Counted from the stretch's first letter, positions 40,066-51,906 are shown. The stretch: DNA of 64,000 nt from Aureobasidium sp. EXF-3400 (GCA_024195585.1 SWBL01000111.1:1-64000); one strand, 5' to 3'. The notes: generated by a model from the letters alone, not told the origin. Numbers and translations are program-made.

Positions 40066-41725
40066 TCAATCTCTAGTCCTCGATAGCGCATCGACTGCTT
40101 CCTCATGCCGACTAGACTCCACATATCCATTCTCAGGAAACAGATCACCAAGACTGTTGCGCATCCTCTGCATAGCAACTACGCCTAACTTCGCACTCGC
40201 CAGATCTATTGCAATATCCCGAGATTCAGCTTCCTTAAACGATAAAGGAAACTCAGAGCCTTCAGTCCCAAGTAGTGTTTTCCAGATATCCTCCAGCTCG
40301 CACACTTGCGCCATATAAGTAGCTTCACCGTCAATGAGTATATTGCGAGCGAGCAGAAGAAGTGTAAAGGCCATGGACTCCTGAAACACAAAGCATTCGA
40401 AGATCTTCGGGCAATCTCTATACACAACTGTTCTATACAATGCACACAGCGATTGTTGCAAAAACAGATTCTGGGCATTTTTCTTCTCGTTAGCGTCAAG
40501 TTGGACGAAATCCACTGGCATGACCGGGCGTTCAAGACCATCCATGGCTGGTCCTTGATGGTCTAGAAAATGAGGTTGACGAGCTTGGAAGTATAGAGGA
40601 GCGAGTTCGGTGGATTACCAATCAATGAGACCCACAACTTTGGTGGGATGAGCTGGATCCACGAAGATGTTGCCGGCGTGAAGGTCTCCGTGCCAGATAT
40701 GTGATGACCTTAAACCGCGATGGATAGGGAAAAGGTATGTGAATAGCTTCATATAAGTTTCAAGGACGTGTAGTTTCTTCTCGCGTGTTGGTTGATAGAG
40801 ACCAGGACCTCGTAGAGTCACAGGTGATGGCGGGAGTTGCGGTATATGTTGTACGCTTGTAATCTCTCTCTTGCCGGTTGCAGTATGGTAGTCTTCCAGC
40901 GAATGCCCTGGATCTAGTCAGATCATAGGAATTCAAATGAGCTGAGAACTTACATGGACCCCGATGGAGCTTGATGCTTGCTCTGCCATCATCAAACATC
41001 TCGCGCCCTGTCGAAGGCCCAACGACAAATCTCGGATCATTGACTTTTCTGCCCTCTTGATCAACATACGTCAACATCTGCGAGACTGACGCATCAATAT
41101 CATCAGAAAAGTAAAGACTTCCAAACTGCTCAGATGAAACAGACGCCCAAGATCTCTGGTACCCAGCAAGAGCTTTCACAACTTCCAGCCTGTCTTGGAT
41201 CTTCATCTTTGGCAGAAAGTGTTCAAGCTCTACACCATCCATTTTCTCCATTAGGATGAACTTAGCACCAACAAGAGTCTCCTCTGTTCTCGAGCTCCAA
41301 GCATATACCTCAGGCAACGGGGTGCCTAGTACTTCCCTTACCTAACAAAACTCAGAACTTTGCTTTAGCCAACACATCGATGGACTTACAAACTTCATCG
41401 TCGCAACTTCACTCGCAGTCGTAAGATGCGGTTGTCCAGCATTGGGGTTTGGGATTTTAGCGACGACTTCCTTGCCATTATCCATTGACAACAGTAAAAC
41501 TCTGTTGAACATGCCATCAGGAAGTTTTCTGATAGTTAGGCAGCGATCTGCTTGTACGGCTTTTGCTGCATATCGTGCAAGTTCAGTGACGTTGAATATG
41601 CGATGGCATTGCGACAGCTCGTGTTGCTCGTTAATCACAAATCGACCTCTAGTGAAATTGAACAATTTTGAATCAGATGGCAAGTCTGTATCCCAGAGTT
41701 TTGCGTTGGTGGCCTTGGATGGCAT
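40066..41725 (-). pseudogene. AIM9-like phosphotransferase (APH fold) interrupted by one in-frame stop
   Basis: Exons are 41725-41390, 41341-40954 and 40907 onward. The N-lobe (FNFTRGRFVINEQHELSQCHRIFNVTELARYAAKA, then GKEVVAKIPNPNAGQPHLTTASEVATMKF) and the catalytic loop HIWHGDLHAGNIFVD with GLIDW are those of the AIM9-like branch of the aminoglycoside-phosphotransferase family. Directly after IDW the frame meets TAA at 40617-40615, where relatives usually have Gln in WQSTELAP. The same frame then continues open for 182 codons with the conserved STELAPLYFQARQP and LDHQGPAMDGLERP to a stop at 40066. One base (CAA to TAA) therefore separates a 338-residue truncated product from a 521-residue one. 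It could be a sequencing error, readthrough or a true pseudogene; splicing out the stop does not restore the frame. Confidence 0.78.
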
Positions 41726-42620
41726 TTGTTGTGTAGATTTGGCTTGCCGTCAGGGTGTTCCAGGGTTGGCGTTGTCATGTGTAGTTTTCTTGGTGCAGTA
41801 GCATGAGGCGGTGACGGTCCGAATGCTAGATTTTCCGAAGTCTTCTTTGCCATCGCCCATCTTCCAGCTCTGGAACGTCCCATGAAGCGATGCATCGCTA
41901 TGCGGGTAGGCGGGCGCGTACATCGACGGTTTGTATGTGTCCAAGCACGAGTGAGGTTACATGCCGGAGGTGCGATGTGGGGAAAGAGCGTGTCGCATGC
42001 AGCAGCAAATTCAAGGGTTGAACAACTGACTCGTCGCAAAACTTCCTCACCTCCACATCATCATTATCTAAACCCAGCATTTTCTTCAGAGCGGTCTTCA
42101 TGAATTGCCTTTAAGTCAGCATATCAAATCTAATGGTCCATTGGCTGAAACAATCCCTTGATCTGCATTGTTACCGCGATCGGCAGTCACGTAGAATTTC
42201 GAAGCATGTGCAAGATAAAGTTGCGGGCGAGCCAGATCTGTCAAAAAGTCGATCAACACTCAGCTGTGTGTGGGAAAACAAGTGTAAAGACAGGCGCGTG
42301 GGTGTAGATCCTTGACGATCAAGCGGAACTGCTGTGGAACTCTGAAAGTCCAGAGTGCAGACAGGAATTTACACAGAAGGACACGAGGCAAGATTGGCAC
42401 AGTAAACATGTTTTGGACAAAAGCGCAATTGCATTTTTGAAAAGGCTGCTTTTCAGATCAATTCTCATCTCATTCATCTCAAATCCATAAAGTGCTTTGT
42501 TGAGAAAGCAAAAAACTTCTTCCACCGTAGAAACATAAAAATCGCTGCAAGAATGCAGATGCAAATGACAGGCCCAGCCGTCAGATATGTCGTAAAATTA
42601 GTCGTAATCGCGTATAGCAT
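41726..42620. other. Intergenic region, about 0.9 kb
   Basis: No supported gene. A missed 5' exon of the AIM9-like gene carrying a targeting sequence cannot be excluded. Confidence 0.45.
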
Positions 42621-43811
42621 TTACTGAGCAGCGAAACCAAGCTGAGGGGTCGAGTTCTCCATGGAGAAGACAACAAACTGGCTCTTGAGGAAGATGTCAC
42701 CGAAGATGGAGATGCCGGCGCCAGAGCTGGACTGGATACCACCGTAGCACTGCGAGGTAGTGACCTGAGCGTAGTTGATGTAGCTGCCGGGGACGGTGAA
42801 CTTCTTGCCACCGATGACGGCGGAGAAGCTGGGGAGGGTGGCAGAGCAGGAGAAGATGTAACCACCCTGGCTGTTAGAGTAAGTGGCTCCGGGGACCTTG
42901 GCGTAGTAGGCGTCAACGACGTTGTCGGGGAGGAGCATGAGGGTGGTGCCGGTGTCAGCAATGGCGGAGTAGGAGCTGGAAACAGTGGCGCCGCTGCCGA
43001 CCGAGTAACCAGTGGTGGTGAATTGCCAGAAGCCGTTGGCAGTGTTGACGTTCACGTAGGTGATGGCACCGGTGTACTTGGAAGTGTCAATGTAGCCGAA
43101 GTCGTAAGATCCGGGGCCGCCCTTCTTCAGGTCGACGGTGAAGAGCTTGCGGGCAAGGGTGCTCTTGACAGTGTCGAAGAAGGTAGTCTGCTGGTCAGGG
43201 CTGACGGTGTTGATGGACGAGAAGGCAAGTCCGAGAAGACCGTCGTTGTCAGTGTCCTGCTGGAACTGAGCCGAGATGGAGGTGGCAGCCTCAACAGCCT
43301 GGGAAGTGGCGGTGACACCTCCAACAACGACCTTGTCGGCGTAGACAAGACCAGAGGCACCAGAGCCATCACCGTAGCTGATGCGCCAAGTCTCACCGTT
43401 GAGCTTCTTGCCCGAGGCGGTGTTGTAGACAGCGTGACCAGATCTTTGCGACGAGGCCTGGAGAGTGGAGAAGACCCAGAGATCAGAAGAACCAGTGTCG
43501 AAGTCGAGGTTCAAGGTGGTACCACCGACAGAGACAGGGCAGAGGTACTCAGAGTCGCCGTTGTAGGAGTTGGCAGTGACGGTGCCGCTCTGCTGAGCAG
43601 CTGCGGCGGCCTTCTCGACAACGGTGGGAGGAGTACCACCGTACTTCTTGATGGCCTTGACGAGGGCAAGAGGAGGAGCAGCGACCTTGGTGTTGCCAGT
43701 GGAAACCTGAGGGACCGAGAACTTGATGTTGCCGACGCTGGCTCTGGGCTCGACGGGAGAAGCAACAGCGACAGCTGCAATGGCAGCAAGGGCAGCGAGA
43801 GTCTGCTGCAT
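42621..43811 (-). CDS. Secreted aspartic protease, aspergillopepsin-like (A1)
   Basis: An intronless protein of 396 residues from the ATG at 43811. The signal peptide is [18 protein letters not shown], and a propeptide with [11 protein letters not shown] follows. The two catalytic motifs are [12 protein letters not shown] (Asp105) and [13 protein letters not shown] (Asp286). YGDGSGASG carries the flap Tyr, and [17 protein letters not shown] is the late conserved strand. Length fits pepsin-like fungal acid proteases of the penicillopepsin/aspergillopepsin type, which degrade protein outside the cell at acid pH. Codons end strongly in C or G, unlike most neighbours, suggesting high expression. 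A TATATAA box on the minus strand lies at 43898-43904, about 90 bp upstream. The start inside the longer frame was chosen for the signal peptide. Confidence 0.96.
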   Translation of the reverse strand: MQQTLAALAAIAAVAVASPVEPRASVGNIKFSVPQVSTGNTKVAAPPLALVKAIKKYGGTPPTVVEKAAAAAQQSGTVTANSYNGDSEYLCPVSVGGTTLNLDFDTGSSDLWVFSTLQASSQRSGHAVYNTASGKKLNGETWRISYGDGSGASGLVYADKVVVGGVTATSQAVEAATSISAQFQQDTDNDGLLGLAFSSINTVSPDQQTTFFDTVKSTLARKLFTVDLKKGGPGSYDFGYIDTSKYTGAITYVNVNTANGFWQFTTTGYSVGSGATVSSSYSAIADTGTTLMLLPDNVVDAYYAKVPGATYSNSQGGYIFSCSATLPSFSAVIGGKKFTVPGSYINYAQVTTSQCYGGIQSSSGAGISIFGDIFLKSQFVVFSMENSTPQLGFAAQ

Positions 43812-45320
43812 GGTGGAAGATGGACGATGGAAGAGGTAGGAAGGAGAAGTGAGTGAGTGATGATGATGGGTGATTATGGCGAGGAGGGAAGGCTCGTTAT
43901 ATACCACGAGTCAGGCATTGATGGACATGAGTGCTCGGCTCAAGAGCGAGCGGTGGTCGCTTGATCGGTCGTGTGTAGAATTGCCTGCATACCTTGAACG
44001 GCCAATGGTGTTGTACAGAGTAGGGTTTTTTGCTTTACGTCCGCAAGAAGAAGCGGACAATAGATACAGTATTTAGCCGCAGCTGCCTTTCTGGTCCTAA
44101 ATCACATATTAGCTTCAACGTATAGTGGCCATGAACAGGGCGAGTAGGGGAGTGATAGACAGATCGACAGTCCAAGACTCGGTTGTTGAAAGGCAGTCGG
44201 TTGAAAGGTGTGCTAAGAGTGGTGAAGGCACATGCTTGGTCTAGCTAAGGATAAGTAAGCTTGGACTAGTGAGCATGGCACGCAGGTCCGTGAGGGAACA
44301 TCCGCTCGTATGGGGTGTGGGGATCTTCCACCGGCCGCAGATCTATCAGTTGATAGCTAGCCAGATCTGGAAGCTCGAATGGTTTCAGCGCGTGCACCCT
44401 CGCAAACACAGCGAACATGTCGGCCTCGGTATCTTTGTCGGTCGACTTGCAACTGGCAACTGGGATATGTTGGAAGTCTGATAGGCTATCCCCTGAGCAA
44501 GCGAGGTTTGGGGCAATAGTGAGCGAAGCCAATCAGCGGGGCAATACGACAAGCAAGCAATGGCCGAGACGGCGCCATATGCAAGAGACGTCTTGCGGTC
44601 ATGAAACACTGCTGTAGCGAACATTGCGCCATCTTGGTGCCTTCTCGAATCACGGAACGTGTGGACATGCATGCAGCGGTGAATATTCCGGCATAGTCTA
44701 TGTGCCTGAGCGTCTGAGGTAAACAGACAGGGCACAGTGGCCAAAACGGCTTGAAGGTGCGGGTTGCCACACTTGATGCGCGCCGATGTTGTCTTTTGCC
44801 TCCAGGACCAATGCCAGGCACATGGAAAGCGTCTTGTCATGCGCATGACAGGTGGCAGGTGGGACTTGTTCAGCGCGAGCAGGGCAAAAGGCAAAACGGA
44901 GAGTTCCCCTTGAGTGTTGATCTTTGGGCAAGAGCAGCTGAGTTAGCCGAGATGAGCCCGTGCAAATCAAAAGCTTATCACATTGCGGGCCAGACCGCCG
45001 AGGCTTGATGCCCTTCCTCTCCATGTGACTGTTTGCACAATCAACTTCATGCAAGCCTGCTCATATCGACAAGAAAGTCAAAGGCCAATCGCTGATCAAC
45101 TGCTCGTTCTTTTCTTCTCGAAGAGGCAGGAGACTTGTCGCAGCCAATATCACGCACGTTTGAGCATCAGGTCCTTGTCTCTTGCGTGATATCGAGTGCT
45201 TGATATAGCGTGGGGGTACGAGAGCCTAGTCTGGGGCACACGGCGCACATGCAACAACAAGTCGCGGACACAATGTACAGATAGAAGGAGAATGACATTA
45301 GGTAATTACGATAAGGACGA
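43812..45320. promoter_or_regulatory. 1.5-kb intergenic region with TATA box at 43898-43904
   Basis: TATATAA (minus strand) at 43898-43904 serves the protease gene. The remaining sequence up to the cyclophilin gene holds open frames up to 169 codons on the minus strand (44385-44894) with no domain features and is treated as non-coding. Confidence 0.5.
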
Positions 45321-46044
45321 TCAAGCAGTGAAGGACTGTGCCTTGACGATAACGACATCCTCGATGGGTCTGTCGCCAGAGCCGGTTCTGACGCTTCCAA
45401 TCTTCTGGACAACATCCAAGCCATCGACGACCTGACCGAAGACGGTGTGCTTGCCGTTCAGGTGAGGAGTGGGGGCGAGGCAGATGAAGAACTGACTGCC
45501 GTTTGTGCCGGGACCGCTGTTGGCCATGGACAGGACACCAGCACCAGTGTGCTTGAGCGAGCTGTCGAACTCGTCCTCGAACTTGCCGCCCCAGATGGAC
45601 TCTCCGCCACGACCGGTGCCGGTGGGGTCACCGCCCTGCAGCATGAAGCCGGGAATGATGCGGTGGAAGATGACGCCATTGTACTTGCCGGCGTCGGCGA
45701 GACCAGCAAAGTTCTCACATGTCTGCGCTGTGTTAGACTTGGCTAGGTAAGAGGATTATGGGATCGGAGCTCACTCTGGGGGTCTTGTCGCTGTACAGGG
45801 CGATGGTGATGTTGCCGTAGTTGGTCTCGAGCAGGACTCCGGCGGGAGGGCCCTTAGAGACGGGAGCGCTGGAGGTGGCGGCGGCAGGAGTAGGAGTGCT
45901 GCTGACGGCTTGGGGTGGCGGCGCCGAATGTGTTGTGGTGGCAGCCGTGTTTCTCTCGGCGGTAGTGTGCGAGGGGGTGGTGGCAGTCGACGACGACGAT
46001 GAGTCGGCCTTGTCGTGCTTGAAGATCTTCTTGAGCTTGTCCAT
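45321..46044 (-). CDS. Cyclophilin-type peptidyl-prolyl isomerase (PPIL1-like) with low-complexity N-terminus
   Basis: Exons are 46044-45775 and 45722-45321 with a 52-nt intron; the product is 223 residues. The first 65 or so residues ([19 protein letters not shown]...) are Ser/Thr/Ala/Pro-rich. The cyclophilin domain follows: [54 protein letters not shown], then [51 protein letters not shown]. The catalytic Arg is in FHRIIP, and FMLQGGD, SQFF and HLNGKH are all kept. The domain resembles the single-domain PPIL1 branch, which acts in the spliceosome; the tail is extra. A start at 46110 is also possible. It catalyses cis-trans isomerisation of X-Pro bonds. Confidence 0.94.
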
Positions 46045-47324
46045 TGTGCTTGGTCTGGATGGGTCTCCGGGTTTGTATGATGTGGGAGGTGTGTTGGCGG
46101 TATGAAGCATTGTTATAGGAAAAGAGCTGGACGTGGTGAGAGCAAGCGCTGAGATACCGCCCTACGTCATTGTGGCAGTGAACTCAATCCGTCTGCATGA
46201 CGACGCGACAAACCGCTTTTCTTGAATTTCTTGCTCGCTGGCCAGCCGACATGCATACCCATTCAACTATACATCCATCAACGTTATTACTTTATCACAC
46301 TGTATCCAGTGCAGAAAGAATAAAACCCTGACTCCCTGGTGTGTCAATTCCTGTCTTCTGTCGCACTAACATGTCCCCGGTCGATCTCCCGTGTGATCTT
46401 GGCCAGCTTCTGCTCCGCTGTCTCCTGATCGCGCTATTCCGCTCCACTCCGCTCCGCTATGTCTGACTGCCGCCAAGGTCTGTGCATTGGACTTGTGACA
46501 GGGTCCTACAGATCACAACCTTTTTCATCCTCTTGAATGCTTACAGAGGCCATCATATTAAACAACACTGCTTGATTCTGGTATTAGAGTGTAGCTATAC
46601 CTTGCTAGAATAAACCTACTGGGCATCTTCTACCCAGTCTGAATGTGCAAGTGCAAGCCCAATAATCCGACCAGACGTACAAGAATCACTCGATTCCCAT
46701 CGAATGCTTCGACCATGACCCTCATTGCTCCAACAACGACTGTCCTCGTCTTTTTTTGTTCCTATTGTGCAACCATCGTCAAGGGGTCCATGCGAGAAGA
46801 GAACTTGTCGCAAGCACATTTGAGCATACCAAACAGCAGCTTTGGGTTCAATCTCCTGTCCATGTTTGCAGAACTGCCAAGCCCTGCTCACTCTCGCCCA
46901 AACTTGGCTTCTGACTACTGCAACGACCACTTCAACACTCTACCTGGCGATCAATTAACTGACTTCCCCCTTCTAATGGTATGAACGATAGAGCGAAAAC
47001 TGGCAATAGAAACGGTATGGAAAATACTCCGACCGCCCGACGCAGATTTGGCATCTTAACGCCGCTATCTGCGCCAAAATCGTCATTTGTGCCGAATTCC
47101 GCGGTTGCCGCTTGCGATCTTCAACCAAATCGCGGGGTTTCAGCGCCCTTCGCCTTCATTTTTGACAAGTCCTTACGGATGGAACGGCAGTTCGCTGAGA
47201 AAGCGGCTTGAAACAGATTATTCAGCTCCCTGAGTCTGCATGAGTGCCTTGCTTCACCTTGCCTCCCTTTCCTTTGTTTCTTCATCCAAACACTTTCGAC
47301 CGCAACAGATACATCCACGCCAAC
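46045..47324. other. Intergenic region, about 1.3 kb
   Basis: Divergent promoter space between the cyclophilin and MFS genes. No supported gene; the open frames near 46.6-47.2 kb lack features. Confidence 0.5.
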
Positions 47325-48977
47325 ATGGAGCGGATTGAACGCTTGCTTTCACGGCCGACGGCCAAGCCATACAGATCACGAGATATTGAAGCCTCTGAAG
47401 AACCATGGCTCAACGAGGACGGCCTGCTGGACTTCTCGCCCGACGACATGGAAAATCCCAAAAACTGGTCAAAGGCTCGCCGATGGTACATTACCGTAGC
47501 ATCTGTCATTCTGGTCGTTAACGCAACTTTCGCCTCTTCAAGTCCGTCAGGCACTCTCAATGGAATCGCTAAGGATCTGCATGTCTCAACAGAAGCCGCT
47601 GGATTAGTCGTTACCCTCTTTCTGCTTGGTTACTGCGCCGGACCTCTTGTCTTCGCACCGCTGTCAGAGTTCTATGGCCGCAGATGGATCTTCTACATCA
47701 CCTTCACCTTCTACCTGGCTTTCAACTTCCTTTGCGCTTTCACACCAAACTTCGCAGGTCTCCTTGTCGGTCGTTTCTTGACTGGTACCTTTGCGAGTGC
47801 CTCATTGTCCAATGCTCCCGGCGTCCTTGCCGACATTTGGGGTCCTGTCGAGCGCGGCAACGCCATGGCCACATTCTCTATGATGACATTCGTTGGCCCT
47901 GCTCTCGGACCTGTCATTTCGGGATTCTTGGAGCTGAAGGAGAACTGGAGATGGAGCTTCTACGTCCTTCTGTGGTTGGGCGGCTTCACCGAGGTCCTGA
48001 TGTTTACCATTCCTGAGACTCTCCCATCGATTGTCCTTCTGAACAAGGCAAGAAGAATCAGAGCTTTGAAGATCCCCGGATACGAGAACGTCAAGGCCCC
48101 CGTCGAAGTCACTGACAGAACTCTCAAGGGTATGTTCGCAGTTGCCTTGACTCGCCCGTGGAAAATCTTGGTCGATCCGATCTCCTTCGCCGTTGCTGTC
48201 TATCTCGCAGTTGTGTACGCACTGCTGTACATGCTGTTCACCATCTATCCCATCGTCTTCCAAGAAAAGCGTGGTTGGAACTCAGGAGTCGGAGAACTCC
48301 CGCTTATCGGAACTGCTGTCGGTGCTGTCATTGGAGGATCCATCATCTTCACCGTATCTGCGCGCGACAGGAAGAAGATAGCCGCTGGTCACAAGGCTGT
48401 ACCGGAGGACCGTCTTCCCGTTGCTATGATTGGCGGAGTCATGTTCCCTGTCACCATGTTCTGGTTTGCTTGGACCGGAAACTTCAACAGCGTCCACTGG
48501 ATTGTGCCCACTATTGCTGGTGTCTTCCTCTCGACATCAATTCTGTTGATTTTCGTTGCATACCTCAACTATCTGACCGACACGTATCTCATGTATGCAG
48601 CCAGTGCTTTGGCAGCCAACACGGTCGCCCGTTCAGCGGCAGGTGCGGCTGCGCCTCTTTTCACCCAGTACATGTTCGACGCTCTGGGTGTCGGAGGTGG
48701 TGGCTCGCTCATCGCTGGTATCGCTTGTTTGCTTGCGCCCATTCCATTCATCTTCTACAAGTACGGAGGACCCATCCGCGAGAAGTCGAAGTTTGCACCG
48801 ACGTCGCCCAACAAACCCGAGCCGACAGAAGAAGAAAAAGAAGACGAGCCTTTAGAGACCGAACCAAAAGAAGATTTGTCGACTGAGCATGATCACAGCA
48901 ACAGCGACACTGATGTTTCTCGCGCCCCATCACATACCATGGAAGCGATCAAGCCTGCGAACAGCGATTCCACTTGA
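47325..48977 (+). CDS. MFS multidrug/polyamine-type transporter (DHA1)
   Basis: An intronless protein of 550 residues starting MERIERLLSRPTA at 47325; the frame is open further upstream but this ATG gives the normal cytosolic tail. FSPDDMENPKNWSKARRW is the conserved pre-TM1 motif of the fungal DHA1 drug:H+ antiporters. PLSEFYGRRWIFYITFTFY is motif A, and FGPxxGPVISGF-like sequence (VGPALGPVISGFLELKENWRWSFYVLLWLGG) is motif C and its sequel. Twelve helices can be traced. The C-terminus is a long acidic Glu/Asp/Ser tail. Plasma-membrane export of toxic compounds or polyamines is expected. Single-exon structure and strong codon bias differ from the six-exon MFS gene at 22.8 kb, so the two are not recent copies. 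Confidence 0.95.
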   Translation: MERIERLLSRPTAKPYRSRDIEASEEPWLNEDGLLDFSPDDMENPKNWSKARRWYITVASVILVVNATFASSSPSGTLNGIAKDLHVSTEAAGLVVTLFLLGYCAGPLVFAPLSEFYGRRWIFYITFTFYLAFNFLCAFTPNFAGLLVGRFLTGTFASASLSNAPGVLADIWGPVERGNAMATFSMMTFVGPALGPVISGFLELKENWRWSFYVLLWLGGFTEVLMFTIPETLPSIVLLNKARRIRALKIPGYENVKAPVEVTDRTLKGMFAVALTRPWKILVDPISFAVAVYLAVVYALLYMLFTIYPIVFQEKRGWNSGVGELPLIGTAVGAVIGGSIIFTVSARDRKKIAAGHKAVPEDRLPVAMIGGVMFPVTMFWFAWTGNFNSVHWIVPTIAGVFLSTSILLIFVAYLNYLTDTYLMYAASALAANTVARSAAGAAAPLFTQYMFDALGVGGGGSLIAGIACLLAPIPFIFYKYGGPIREKSKFAPTSPNKPEPTEEEKEDEPLETEPKEDLSTEHDHSNSDTDVSRAPSHTMEAIKPANSDST

Positions 48978-49481
48978 GTAAGAGATCACCATTTCATATA
49001 ATTTACATAATACCCCAGAATCCATTTCTCATTATCCTTTTCAACCATCGTCGTCTGTGCACAAAAATCAAGGAGGCCTTCGGTAGCTCTACCCGCTTTC
49101 GACCTTGAGCTTCACCGGGACAAGTCTGCTCAACAGGAACACTTCGATCATCTTGAGCGCTGGTCATGTCTCAGAGCAATTCCGCGTCGTCGTAAACTTG
49201 TGGATTTCTGCCTATTTGGCCGCAACTCGACTCTGGGGATGGCCCAAGCTTGATCACCAGAGGGTCCACTCCATATGAATCTGCAATATAAGTATTCGCT
49301 ACAAGAAAGAACTAGCAAGGGATCATGTTGTTGAGAGATTCTTCGACGATCTTTCGTGGCCTCGAATAGTAGGTCTGGCAGAGCCCCTCCAAGACTCGAC
49401 AATATGTAAGAGGGACTTCCCTCTCAGGCTTTCATCTGGTCTCAGCATTGCAGCAATAGACACTCAATAAAACCACCCATC
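48978..49481. other. Intergenic region
   Basis: About 500 bp between two plus-strand genes; no gene or repeat is recognised. Confidence 0.5.
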
Positions 49482-50978
49482 ATGGACACGATAATTCCCT
49501 CGGCCAATACGAGCCTTCCTTCCGATGGCGTTCTCAAATCGATCAGCACCACCGTGACCGAGATCGTCGACAGTATCGACCTCAACAGTCCACCTGCTCA
49601 TGCCCTGGAGCTCTCCTACCTCGAGCAGGCTAATCCCCGTGGATACACACGACCGATGTTCTTCTTTCCCGCGGTCAAGGATGTGAATCCTATAGAAGTC
49701 GTTGAAATCTTCCGCAAAGCTCTTGAGCCGACCCTCAAAGCCATTCCATCACTGGCGTGCGAGTTTGTGCCAGTTGAGGACGGAAAGACACCGACTGGAA
49801 GAGTGGCTCTCAAGCATGGCGACTTTGGCTCTCTGATCGTCAATGATATCCGAGGTACTGGTTTCTCGTACGAGGAATTGCGACAACAGAAGTTTCCTCA
49901 ATCACGACTTGATCCCAATATACTTTGCACCCGTGGTGTCTTTCCTCAGCCGGGAGAGAAACAGCCTGCTTGGATACCTCAACTCAACATCATCGATGGA
50001 GGATTCATTCTTACTCTCCACAATCATCATACAATTTATGATGCGCAAGCAATCAACGAGATTCTCAGAGTATGGGCACAAAATTGTCGACATGTGCAGA
50101 ACGACTCCATTCCAGCATGCAGCTCTCTTCCTGCAGAACAGTTCGAGAGATCTGCTCATATCACCACTCGTGAGTCAACAGCAGATATCGGTAATCCTGA
50201 AAGGCACCCAGAGTTCATTGTCGCACCTTTTACTCTCTCCTGGCCCGAGACAGCTTTCAGAACCACACACCGACAACGTGTTTACCGTCTATCGCCAAAA
50301 GCTTTGGCTGAACTCAAGAACGACTGCACTGAGTCCGGCGACTCCTGGATCTCGACAAACGATGCAGCAACAGCACTGATGTGGCGCTCCATCATCCGTG
50401 CTCAAGCCTATCTCGATACTCTTCCTGAAGATGCAATGTCCCACCACATTGTTGTCGTTGACTTGCGTCTACGTTCCAACCCACCGCTTTCAAAGCACTA
50501 TCCCGGATGTCCGATGAACTATGCCCGACCAGGCATGAATCTTCGCGACCTCTGCAACTCCACCTCTCTCGCTCCTCTGGCTCGCGCAATTAGAGACCAA
50601 GTAGATCAACGCACACCTGCATATACGGAATCTCTTGTCACACTGCTCAACAACATCCCGGGCTTTGGTCATTTCGCCTGGACATCATTTCCCTCTCTGC
50701 TCAGCACCGATTGCATGACTTCCACTTGGTATAAACTCGATATTCTAGACTTGGACTTTGGAGCTGCAATCGGACAGATTGAACGAGTGAGGTTTCCTAC
50801 AGGAGGACTGTTCAATGGCTTAAGTATGATTTATCCGCAGATTACTAGAGGTGAGCAGGAGGAATTGGGCATGGAGATTGCGGTTGGGATGGAGATGCAG
50901 CATTTTGAAAAGCTGGATCAAGATGAGGTTTGGGCGAGGTATGCTGAGTGTATTGATCCTGGGTACGATTGTATGTAG
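49482..50978 (+). CDS. BAHD-type O-acyltransferase (trichothecene 3-O-acetyltransferase-like)
   Basis: An intronless protein of 498 residues. The catalytic motif HxxxD is HHTIYDAQ (His183, Asp187), and the second family motif, normally DFGWG, appears as DFGAA at 425-429 followed by IGQIERVRFP. The N-terminal LSYLEQANPRGYTRPMFFFP and central NDAATALMWRSIIRAQ are also typical. The PF02458 family transfers acyl groups from CoA to alcohols or amines of secondary metabolites in the cytosol. The Trp-Gly of DFGWG, which supports the fold, is replaced by Ala-Ala, so activity may differ. No clear link to the peptide region 20 kb away. Confidence 0.92.
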   Translation: MDTIIPSANTSLPSDGVLKSISTTVTEIVDSIDLNSPPAHALELSYLEQANPRGYTRPMFFFPAVKDVNPIEVVEIFRKALEPTLKAIPSLACEFVPVEDGKTPTGRVALKHGDFGSLIVNDIRGTGFSYEELRQQKFPQSRLDPNILCTRGVFPQPGEKQPAWIPQLNIIDGGFILTLHNHHTIYDAQAINEILRVWAQNCRHVQNDSIPACSSLPAEQFERSAHITTRESTADIGNPERHPEFIVAPFTLSWPETAFRTTHRQRVYRLSPKALAELKNDCTESGDSWISTNDAATALMWRSIIRAQAYLDTLPEDAMSHHIVVVDLRLRSNPPLSKHYPGCPMNYARPGMNLRDLCNSTSLAPLARAIRDQVDQRTPAYTESLVTLLNNIPGFGHFAWTSFPSLLSTDCMTSTWYKLDILDLDFGAAIGQIERVRFPTGGLFNGLSMIYPQITRGEQEELGMEIAVGMEMQHFEKLDQDEVWARYAECIDPGYDCM

Positions 50979-51906
50979 GAGATGAAGTCTATTTTCCTAT
51001 CAATGAGTATAAGAAGTTGTCGCAGAAGTCCTTGTTAGTAACGAGTTGTGGTTAACAAACAAGGTCACCGTGTTCGCGTGAAGTTACCTTTGGGAAAGTT
51101 TTGCCGAGTATCGTGTTCGTCAAAGCTTCACTATAGTACTGCAACCTATATTGGTCAGTAGACGCTTGCTGAAGACACAGCTGAACAGCAGTCAAAACCT
51201 GATCTCCGTGTGCAATGGACTGAACAAGACGAGCGGGCTTGGCAAAGATCCCGCCTCTCTCCAGCGCTTGCAAGGTTTCTGAAAATCCATTCCAATCGAA
51301 GCACGTGGAGATGTCTTTGCAACATACAGAACGGGCTAGGGCAGATCTCGTTCCCTTCTTTCGGCAGTATAGAAGGTCATGGCTAGCCTTCTTCGACGAT
51401 TTCGATCTGTCGGAACTGGAAAAAATTGTCATCGACGGTCCAGATGCAGTTCTGAACCGAGTTTCTGGGCCGCCCTTGCAGCAAATCTACATGGCCAAGA
51501 CTGTTGTTCTTGCCTGTCCAACCTATGAAGGAACCGCCGAAGAGATCGTTCCGTGGCTTTGGTGTAGACTTGGCATCACCTTATTGCGGCTCAAATGCAG
51601 AGCAACGCTCGGTTCATGGGGCGAAGCATTGGTCTGTGGACTCTGACCTACGGAAAATGTCCGACGTCTTCTTGGTCTAACAAGGTCGGCATATGCTTGC
51701 CAGGATCCAGAACAGAACCTGTGGAGCTGAAGTCTGTGAGCTACGCTCGGTGCAAGGGTCGACATGAGTCTATCCACATTCTTGAGCAGGACCCGACAGC
51801 GTCCTGATTCCGGCTAACGGTATAAGAGGCAATTGATACCACTCTCGAAAGATATTTCCATCATCGCCCTCTGACATCTTAACTCAAAATCATACTCCGG
51901 AATAAG
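50979..51906. promoter_or_regulatory. Intergenic region with TATA-like box at 51821-51826
   Basis: TATAAG at 51821-51826 lies about 80 bp upstream of the next ATG. Overlapping open frames on both strands (51052-51432 minus, 51239-51646 plus) show no domain, and neither could be preferred. Confidence 0.4.

Noticed and set aside
40560..40617. Intron that would remove the TAA stop of the AIM9-like gene
   Set aside because: A GTAATC...TTCTAG intron exists in principle, but it deletes the conserved STELAPLYFQARQP segment and creates a TGA at the junction.
44385..44894. 169-codon minus-strand frame
   Set aside because: Rich in Arg/His/Cys/Ser in a random-looking order, without domain features.
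51052..51777. Overlapping frames on both strands that might hide a small gene
   Set aside because: No domain, signal peptide or consistent splice pattern on either strand. Evidence too weak to choose.
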